Assembly (NCBI RefSeq): GCF_028640845.1
Contig: NC_080540.1
Location: 278,891,524-278,955,523, forward strand
Direction: 5' to 3'
Source of the DNA: Ahaetulla prasina
Lineage: Eukaryota; Chordata; Lepidosauria; Squamata; Colubridae
DNA length: 64,000 nucleotides
Each line of letters opens with the position of its first letter. Position 1 is the stretch's first letter. The notes below the pieces were generated by a model. That model made no database searches and was not told where the DNA came from. It was given only the letters and a program-made list of their open reading frames with translations. Shown piece after piece: positions 56,473 through 64,000 of the stretch. The translations under genes were made by a program, and so were the position numbers.

Positions 56473-56473
56473 A
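55164..56473 (+). mobile_element. CR1/Jockey-group LINE, AAAT-tail family (copy 2)
   Basis: 5' truncated just upstream of the polymerase palm; ends ACTGTTGTGACAAAATAAAA plus (AAAT)n at 56415-56473. Short 3' UTR begins GGGGCGTGCATAAGCGCACA. Confidence 0.88.
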
Positions 56474-56475
56474 TA

Positions 56476-57235
56476 TAAATTTGCTGTAATCTAACTCTTC
56501 CACACCACAGTCTGCTTGGGCATCCATAATAGTTTATCATAAACAGTTTCAGGAAATACTGAATATGTTTCAATCGTGTTTTAGCCCAATTGTCTTATCA
56601 ATAATTTACTCCTCAAGGTTGTAGGCAACATTTTGCTATCTTAGCAGTCTTGAGTAGAATGTTATATGATTAACAGTGTCCTTGACATTGTCAGATGAGT
56701 GTTCTGAATTGTTAATGCTTGGAGTTCTAGTCTCAGCTGGCTGTTTGGAAGTCAGGAACTAAAACAAAGACATATGAGCAGTAAATCACTCAAGGTCCTA
56801 GGTTTTAGCAGAAATAACTTCCAAGTTAAAGCTGGAAACTAGTACACAGAGAGCCAGCTGAGTGATGCAAGTCCTTACAACCATCATCTAAAGAAAGCAA
56901 GACCCATGATGCTCTAAGAAATGCTGTTTAATGTTGAATGTTATTTGGCATAGTAACAAAATTATGCCCTCCAGGATGAAAAACAGGATACCAAATGCAT
57001 TATTAATAATAATAACATGACAGCAGGATTCTACAGATCACCAGTGAGGGGCAGCTACCAACAGCAGCAAAAGACCTTGTAACAACAAAAGACCCTGTAA
57101 CAGACAAAATAGGCTGTGGTTTAATTCTCCATAATTTTCTTTCTGAACCATATGATCTATTTTGCAGATGCACCAAGGAGATGCAATAAAGACTTTGAGG
57201 GAAAACGTTTCACAGAATTATAATTTTTTAAAAAT
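56476..57235. other. Unassigned sequence
   Basis: No recognisable repeat, RNA or coding feature. Confidence 0.5.
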
Positions 57236-57905
57236 TTTACTTATTTATTTATTTATTTATTTGTCACAACAGTATATATAAGCATAAGTATGAAATAGCT
57301 ATACGATATATAAGCATATATATAAGTATAAGTATGTAATAACTATATTAATTGGAGAGAATGAAAGGGAACATTAGGATAGGAACGGTAGGCATGCTTG
57401 TGCTCTTATGCACGCCCCTTACAGATCTCTTAGGAATGGGGTGAGGTCAATAGTAGACAGTTTTTGGTTAAAGCTTTGGGGATTTTGGGAAGAGACCACA
57501 GAGTCTGGTAGTGTATTCCAAGTATTAACAACTCTGTTACTGAAGTCATATTTTCTGCAATCAAGATTGGAGCGGTTAACATTAAGCTTAAATCTGTTGT
57601 GTGCTTGTGTATTGTTGCAATTGAAGCTGAAGTAGTCTTCAACAGGAAGGACATCGTAATAGATGATTCTATGAGTTAAACTCAGGTCATGTCGAAGGCG
57701 GCGGAGTTCTAAGTTTTCTAAACCCAGGATATCAAGTCTGGTGGCATAAGGTATTTTGTTGTAATCAGAGGAGTAGAGAACTCTTCTTGTAAAATATTTC
57801 TGGACACGTTGTATTAATGTCTGAAATAAGGTATGGGTTCCAGACAGGAGAGCTGTATTCAAGAATTGGTCTAGCAAATGTTTTATATGCTCTGGTTAGT
57901 TAGTA
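57236..57905 (-). mobile_element. LINE 3' end, AAAT-tail family (copy 3)
   Basis: (TTTA)n at 57236-57262, then TTTGTCACAACAGTATATAT. The coding end is clear on the minus strand. 5' truncated at about 57905. Confidence 0.88.
57419..57877 (-). pseudogene. LINE ORF2 C-terminus
   Basis: Frame of 152 codons: KYFTRRVLYSSDYNKIPYAT, LGLENLELRRLRHDLSLTHR, NTWNTLPDSVVSSQNPQSF, ending LTPFLRDL. Closely similar to residues at the end of the 55164 frame. The upstream boundary shows a small shift near 57815-57830 (IQRVQKYF). Truncated, inactive. Confidence 0.85.
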
Positions 57906-58240
57906 ATTCCCAAGGATTGGCCCACATATTTTCACTACTCTCCTCTATTCTGCCTTCTGTGCATCTGCGCGTCAGGCACCGGACCCAGCTGTTCCTCCTC
58001 TTCCTCATCAGCCACCTCCAGACCTGGGGGATGTTGACTCACCATCTGAGGGCTGATGGATGACCCAGGTTTTGCCTCTGTCTCTATCTCTGACAGCTCC
58101 ATTCCTTCTTCCCCCTCGGAACTCTCAGGTTGCCTTGATGTTGACCCTGATTCCCACACCTCCTCCTCCTCTGATTTGGCTGCTGGAGGGGTCAGCGGCC
58201 GACAGGCCACAACATGATGCCACATCATTTCTTAAGGAGT
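57906..58240 (-). other. Acidic open frame of unknown origin
   Basis: The minus-strand frame 57935-58228 (97 codons) is rich in Glu/Ser/Pro: PAAKSEEEEVWESGSTSRQP, SEGEEGMELSEIETEAKPGS, VADEEEEEQLG. Local GC is higher than in the neighbours. It could be a relic of a transposon or LTR-element protein, or of a processed gene; no domain is recognisable. Confidence 0.35.
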
Positions 58241-58267
58241 AGCAGTGTAAGATAATGCCCCAAATAG

Positions 58268-58370
58268 AAGAAGGAAGGAAGGAAGGAAGGAAGGAAGGAA
58301 GGAAGGAAGGAAGGAAGGAAGGAAGGAAGGAAGGAAGGAAGGAAGGAAGGAAGGAAGGAAGGAAGGAAGG
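58268..58370. repeat. (GGAA)n microsatellite
   Basis: About 25 perfect tetramers. Confidence 0.97.
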
Positions 58371-58372
58371 AT

Positions 58373-59852
58373 GGTTATATTAATTGATATATAATATATT
58401 AAATTGTAACACCAATAGTAACAGGAGGACATCTATTGAATCTGTTCACCAAATCTACAGTATTATCATAGTCGCAATTAGGAACAATGGAGATGAAACA
58501 AGAATACCCATGTAAGTGAATGCACAGCCTTTGTTCTTTGACATATTATGCTCGGAATAGAGAACTGCCCCTTACAGAAACAGAAGCACTGGTTTTCCAG
58601 CGGCAACTATGTTGTATAAATCATGTGTGATCTGAGCCAATGCAGAAGGATAATGGTAATGTCCTGGAATTGGAAACATGATGTAAGGTGATACAAAACT
58701 AAACAGCTAGCTCACATGCCTAATCTTAACTACAATTTGAAGAGCAAAAGAGAGGTGAGCAACTGAAACATTATAAGGATACATTAAAGGCCACTCCAAA
58801 GTCCAACAGAATTATCGCCTTGCAAAACACAGTTATTGATGGTCTGAAGGGCATCATTCTTGTCAGCTGTGAGGCGCCTGGCATACAAGGCAGCCTTCCC
58901 CTGATAGCCTGAACCTAGTTACAAATGGCATCTTCTCTTGCACACGTGTACTCCGGACTGAGAGTCATTGTGATCTGCATGCCCTTAAAAGCCGCTAAGA
59001 TTCATCCAACATGTTGCCAAAAAACACTGTCAACATTGAGTAGAAACTATTCCAAGGATGGTGCGGTCATAAAACAGAAGACGAAGGATATATCCTGGCT
59101 AAGAGTAGTCCTGTCAAATGACTCTATTTGTACAATAATAAGAAACACAGACTCTACACTATATTTGTGTTTTTACACTCTGTCTTGTGCTTCATCACTT
59201 TAGCATTAGTGCAGCAAGATAACTCATAGCATAAGGGAACTGGAGGAAAGAAGAAAACTGAGATGAGTTAAAATTTATTCTCAACTGTCTGAGATAACTT
59301 ACTGATTTTAAACCAAAATTGGCTGCAAATACATTTCAGCAGATTACTTTATTTTGTAAGGTACAAAAATGGTAACAGTATCCTTGAACATTTTCATGAT
59401 AGAGACAGCCTTTTCCTGTGCCCAAAATTTTTAATAATCCTAGGCTAAGTGGTGATATTTTTATGATGACAGTTAGTGAGTACTGCTGTGCCAAACTGTT
59501 TTCTTCTGCTTTATTTTATCCTGTTTGTGATAAGGGAAGGGGGACAATTGCTAAGAAGTCGTCAAGTTCATTGGAGTACTATATCTGGGGTGCAAAAATC
59601 TGGATGACCACCAGATAATAACACAGTTTTAGGTTTTTCTCCTTCTATTTTCCAATTATCTGATGATCATGCAACATGACCTTTTCACACAAAGCAAAGC
59701 AATTCACAAATATAGGGACCAAGATTCAGACCAGCATTAGAATTGGTTGGAAGATCTTGGAGATCATCTTGTCAACCTCTATTCCATGCAGGAATCCACT
59801 ACTAAAGCACCTCCAACTGATGGCCATCCAGCCTCTATGTGAACAACTCCTG
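58373..59852. other. Unassigned sequence
   Basis: 1.5 kb with no recognisable repeat, RNA or coding feature; 60-92 codon frames lack motifs. Confidence 0.5.
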
Positions 59853-59892
59853 CCATGATGATGATGATCATCATCATCATCATCATCATCAT
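59853..59892. repeat. Inverted (GAT)n/(ATC)n microsatellite
   Basis: ATGATGATGATGATCATCAT and following ATC units switch strand phase at GATC, giving a short hairpin. Confidence 0.9.
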
Positions 59893-60170
59893 ATAGTGAT
59901 GTTACAGTAGCCAGGAGACCACAATGCTATTGCAGAGTAGAACTTTGGCTTGACAAGCCAAAGTCCTATTATAGGACGTGCACTTTCCAAAGTGTGCCAC
60001 TTTGGAGGGCAAACTGGCTTCACACCAGAGAGAAAGACGTGTGGCTTTTCCTGCAGCATCACCCAAGGCCCCCTCCCTCCCCCACAGCTGCCTCACAAAT
60101 GGGTGACACAACTGGGAAGGTTCAGAGCCATTAGGAATCTGACTGCCTACACAGAGCACCAGCTGGTCTC

Positions 60171-60343
60171 CATACTGAAGTGGTACCTATCTATCTACTT
60201 GCATAAAACATGCTTTCAAACTGTTAGGTAGACAGAAGATGAGGTGAGTGACAGGAGCTCATTCTGTCAGGCAGTGCTTGTGCTCAAACCACCAGAACTG
60301 AGACCATTTCTAGCATCATTAAGCCACTGAGCCACAGCACCTC
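60171..60343 (-). mobile_element. Sauria-type SINE fragment
   Basis: GAAGTGGTACCTATCTATCT, CAAACTGTTAGGTAGACAGA, GTGACAGGAGCTCATTCTGT and the head complement TTAAGCCACTGAGCCACAGC match 27211 in reverse. The Bov-B-like tail is absent. Confidence 0.75.
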
Positions 60344-60477
60344 TAAAGTTCACCACTTTTTGGACCATCTGTTCCATTGTTGAACAGCTCTTATCATTAA
60401 GAAATTGTCCTGATAGCCATCACACTATTGGAATCACTGTGGAGAACACTGTAGAGAACATCATAATACTCCAAAGA

Positions 60478-60735
60478 GACAAGAAACAATCGATGGAAAC
60501 TAATCAAGGAGAGAAGCAACCTAGAACTAAGGAGAAATTTCCTAACAGTGAGAACAATTAACCAGTGGAACAGCTTGCCTTCAGAAGTTGTGGGTGCTTC
60601 ATCAGTGGAGGCTTTTAAGAAGATACTGGACAGCTACTTGTCTGAAATGGTATAGGTCTCCTGCTTGAACAGAGGGTTGGACTAGAAGACTTCCAAGGTC
60701 ATTTCCAACTCTGTTATTCTGTTATTTGAAAGAAA
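60478..60735 (+). mobile_element. CR1 LINE 3' end
   Basis: CAACCTAGAACTAAGGAGAA, ACAATTAACCAGTGGAACAG and the 3' end GGGTTGGACTAGAAGACTTC. A weak TTATTCTG tail follows. Encodes the last 60 or so CR1 residues (NLELRRNFL, TINQWNSLP-like). Confidence 0.88.
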
Positions 60736-60966
60736 AATAAATAAATTCTGTTACTTGAGAGAGAGAAAAATCTACTGACAGATTTTTTAAAGAAAAATTG
60801 CAAAGAGATGCTTCTTAGTATGAAAATATCTACTAGGTTTATTCTCTCTGTTACATACGTTTGTGAGTTTGTGAGTAATTTTTCCTTCAGACGCTGTCAT
60901 ATCTACCATGTAATTTTCTCAGACTGCTTGAAAAGAGTCCAATTTTTTAGACCAAAGTCCCTAGGA

Positions 60967-61303
60967 CAGGGGTGTCAAACTAGATTTCTTCAACGGCCAG
61001 ATCAGCATTGTACTTCTCCCCCATGGGCCGCTATGGGGTGGGGGTAGACAGGATGGATGCCTCCTGCAGCAGTACCCTGCTGCCCAAAACACACAGCCCC
61101 CCATGGCCCATTTTGACCGTCAGAGTTCTGCAGTAGGCTATCTAGGCTGAAAACAGGATGCGGGAGGTGCGCACAGGCCCCCTGCACTCCATTTTGGCTG
61201 CCAGAGACACTGCAGGCCAGTCCTTTACTATTTCCAGGCTGGCCCCGCAGGCCAGATTTAAGCACCCTGCAGGCTGGATCCAGCCTTGAGTTTGACACTC
61301 CTG
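60967..61303. mobile_element. hAT MITE with perfect duplication
   Basis: Ends CAGGGGTGTCAAACTAGATT and TTGAGTTTGACACTCCTG. CCCTAGGA at 60959-60966 and 61304-61311. GC-rich interior without coding capacity; same family as 54199. Confidence 0.95.
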
Positions 61304-61311
61304 CCCTAGGA

Positions 61312-62416
61312 AGAAAAACAGATATATTTTTTCCCTCCTATTTAGGTCATAATTTTTTTGTTTGCTTCCTGAAGTGCAGTGTTGCAGAGATTCCCAAAGA
61401 GCATTAGGAAACCCTAACCAAGATAATACCTTTTTACTTTTTATTTGTTCATAGATATCCGTTTGCTGACTGTGAAGGAGCAGGGATGGGTTTATTTTCT
61501 TTAGTTCCCTAATTCACAACTTTCTGATAAAAAAATTCCTTGGCAGGTTTGTCTCTAGAGCTTTGTATAAGGAAGAAGACTCACTTCTTCCACACTTGGA
61601 CGTGCTAAGGAATCTAATTATCCTCCCAACAGGAGGAGCATTTTCTGGAATTGGTGACCTTGAATGGTGAGCTATCTTCTGCGAGTCCAGTCTCCTAGTT
61701 CCCCTGGAGCCTTTGCCCTGCTTAAAGTTAATGTCTCTCCATGTCTCTATACACAGGGACATTCCCTTGGCCACTTTTACAGATTTTGAAGCTGTTAAAG
61801 CACATGATAGACCTTCACTAAGTGCACGAAAACAATGGGAGGGAGTCACCAAATTCTGGAAGTAGGGAAAAAGACTTGCCAGTCTCCTGTTTTGTCTATC
61901 TCTCCTCTATTTTTAATTTTAATGCCTGTGAGGAAACTGGCTGAGCATGAGGACGATGGCCTGACAGCCATTCCTGGGAGAGATGCTAAACTTAATAAGA
62001 ATGAAAGGCAGCTCCAGTGTCAGTCCTAAATAGGTGTTAGGTGGAAGTTACAGCCTCGTAAAAGATTCCTAGCCTTTGTTCAGTTATTCAGAAACAAAAT
62101 GGTGATCATATGGCAGATTATTAAAATTTTGTAAGCCATCTGGAGTCTGGAGAAGGACTGGAATGGAGACCTGGAACACAAAAAAAGTTTGTAACCTGTT
62201 AATTAATAACATTTATAAAATCTGACCCAGGTTGAGGGTGGTATGGAAAAGGACAATATATTTGTCATGTAAGACAATAGGGAGTTAAAATTGTACCACA
62301 ATCCTCTGTTTAAGCAAAAGAAATATTGGCCTACCATATCAGAACTTCAAAACTCTTGAAGACTACATAATGGGAGTAAAGAGTAAAGACCTACCGGTCT
62401 TTTAACAACTATGCAA
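61312..62416. other. Unassigned sequence
   Basis: 1.1 kb with no recognised element; a 112-codon minus frame at 61514-61852 has no visible domain. Confidence 0.5.
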
Positions 62417-62418
62417 CC

Positions 62419-62462
<44 letters not shown>

Positions 62463-62700
62463 TGTTTGTTTGTTTGTTTGTTTGTTTGTTTGTTTTTTAT
62501 CATTTCTTTATTATTTTTACAAATAACTCGGCGGTGAACATATCCATCGCTCCTTCCTTCTCAACAACCCTGTGGGGTGAATTGTGCTGAGAGAGGGTAA
62601 CTGACCCAAGATCACCCAGATGCCTTTCCTGGCCAAGGCAGAACTTGAACTCAAATCTCCTGCTTTCTAGCCTGGTACCTTAACCACTATACCAACCATT
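62417..62700 (-). mobile_element. MIR-like CORE-SINE with TTTA/TTTG repeat
   Basis: CTCAACAACCCTGTGGGGTG, GACCCAAGATCACCCAGATG and the reversed tRNA head CCTTAACCACTATACCAACC match the CORE-SINE layout. Its tail side carries (TTTA)n (62420-62462) and (TTTG)n (62465-62493). Confidence 0.75.
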
Positions 62701-62919
62701 CTCTTTAAAAAGTCCTATGGGCTTGAATTCTCCTGGGCAAGTAGATACCACCAAAACAGAGGAAATGTGTCATAAAAGAAAAAAAAACAGCCAAGGATGC
62801 CAAATGTATATTCAGAAACGATTATATTATGTACAGAACTATATTGGGGAAAAATGAGACCTCTGATTTATCAGTCTGCTCTCTCTATAGAAAAACTATT
62901 AATGGTTGACAAGCATCTT

Positions 62920-63164
62920 GAGCCATGGTGGCACAGTGGCCACAGTTAGAATGTAGTATTGCAGGCAAATTCTACTGACTGCTAGCTGCCAGCAGTTCTG
63001 CAGTTCGATTCTCATCGGCTCAAGGTTGACTCAGCCCTCCATCCTTCCGAGGTTGGTAAAATGAGGACCCAGATTGTTGGGAGCAATATGCGGACTCTGC
63101 AAACCATTTAGAGAGGGCTATAAAGCACTGTGAAACGGTATATAAGTCTAAGTGCTATTGCTAT
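62920..63164 (+). mobile_element. tRNA-derived SINE, complete
   Basis: GAGCCATGGTGGCACAGTGG, B box TGCAGTTCGATTCTC, body CCTTCCGAGGTTGGTAAAAT, end AAGTGCTATTGCTAT. A small insertion (CACAGTGGCCACAG) duplicates part of the A-box region. Confidence 0.9.
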
Positions 63165-63178
63165 CTTTGCTCTTATAG

Positions 63179-63349
63179 CAGGGGTGGATTCTACTTATCT
63201 TTACTACCAGTTCGCAACGGGATCATGCGCGCCGAGCTTCTGCGCATGCGCAGATTGCCTATGACGACATCCGGATCAGTGGACGGAGCCTCCTGCTGGT
63301 TTACTACTGGTTCTATAGAACCGGTCCAAATCAGGGGCAACCACCACTG
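63179..63349. mobile_element. Short hAT element
   Basis: Ends CAGGGGTGGATTCTACTTAT and GGCAACCACCACTG; flanks TCTTATAG (63171-63178) and CCTTATAG (63350-63357), 7 of 8. Interior has CTGCGCATGCGCAG, like 25436 and 54332. Confidence 0.88.
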
Positions 63350-63357
63350 CCTTATAG

Positions 63358-64000
63358 CCTCTCAACTGTGTGTCACTTGAGCTCTTTGTATCATCACTTG
63401 CTTCTCTTCTTAGATGGTCCTAATGTCAGCATCTCCTGAAGGATCTAAAAGTTCCCCTTTCCCTTTTCTGTTTTCATCCTCTTTGCCTTACACACTTTAT
63501 CTCCAACATGCTTATAGGACAGTTTGCAGGTGTTTTTATAGATTTTACAGGTTTCGGCCTCCTAACTATATCCTTTATCAGTGAGAAAGGATTCTACCCG
63601 CCCATCCAAAAAAGAAAATCCAATTCTCAAGCATGGCAGCTCACCTAGCCACAATAACCATTTTTTAAAAAAAACAAACACCTTTCTGGGTGATGCATAT
63701 CTGTAATCAGGGTGGTACATTCTTGGTAATTTATTTTCCAGGTATGAAAAATGAACCAAAAGTCCAGAGAGATGCTTTCCAGAACAAAGCAACCAAAACA
63801 TGGAAAATCTTCCCAAAGACTATGATAAAACTGATCCTCATAAGTTCCTCCAGCAGATTTTGCTTCAGTTGGCATTCAGAAGGGCTGAATGAGGTAGTCT
63901 GACTGGAATCCAAGAGCTCTGGAAATGCTTAATGCAGTTATCTGTGGCATGGGCCATCAACCTGCCCTGTATCACAAGAGACTCTTATCCATTCAGAGGA
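63358..64000. other. Unassigned sequence to window end
   Basis: No repeat recognised. A short segment at 63743-63893 is flanked by splice-like signals but is open in only one frame; see findings. Confidence 0.45.

Noticed and set aside
58232..58432. Leu-Pro-Ser repeat protein
   Set aside because: Translation of the (GGAA)n tract on the minus strand.

Overview
The window reads as nuclear, non-coding vertebrate DNA, most likely from a squamate reptile and probably a snake. It contains Bov-B LINE, a SINE with the head and tail expected of Sauria SINE, a second tRNA-derived SINE family, an R4/Dong-like LINE, L2- and CR1-type LINEs, vertebrate L1, many short hAT elements, and AATAG microsatellites at LINE 3' ends (a known snake trait). 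I found no host gene, functional RNA gene or CRISPR array. Every long reading frame I could recognise belongs to a decayed retrotransposon; the remaining open frames fall in simple repeats, in short DNA transposons, or in sequence I cannot identify.

Layout. 1-5.6 kb: two short hAT elements, a CR1 stub, then a long but frame-broken CR1 ending in a TTATG microsatellite. 5.6-8.2 kb: an LTR-like piece, a 5S-rRNA-derived relic, a tRNA SINE split by a hAT element, and a reversed Sauria-type SINE. 8.8-11.4 kb: an L2-type LINE with an altered polymerase active site. 11.6-26 kb: hAT and pogo/Tigger-like short transposons, an R4-like LINE broken up by other insertions, and CR1 3' ends, one with an inverted 5' junction. 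26-33.2 kb: L2 tail, Sauria-type SINE, LTR fragment, palindromic element, and a solo LTR with 5-bp target duplication. 33.6-36.1 kb: reversed L1 with a 436-codon frame. 37-42.5 kb: internally deleted CR1 split by a hAT, a Tigger-like element split by a palindromic TA-flanked element, and a 989-bp hAT that may be closest to the parent of the local short copies. 42.5-51.8 kb: SINE, Bov-B, simple repeats, two foldback elements made of short sub-repeats, and a LINE 3' end with AATAG tail. 53-64 kb: hAT elements nested in one another, three-copy LINE family with one long intact frame, SINEs and CR1 ends.

The genes do not form a working system. The clearest biological signal is insertion history. 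More than twenty short elements have hAT-type ends, and for most of those with both ends I could read 8-bp target duplications by eye, many perfect. These allow relative ages to be ordered at several nested sites. About 40 percent of the window remains unassigned: single-copy or too old for me to recognise.
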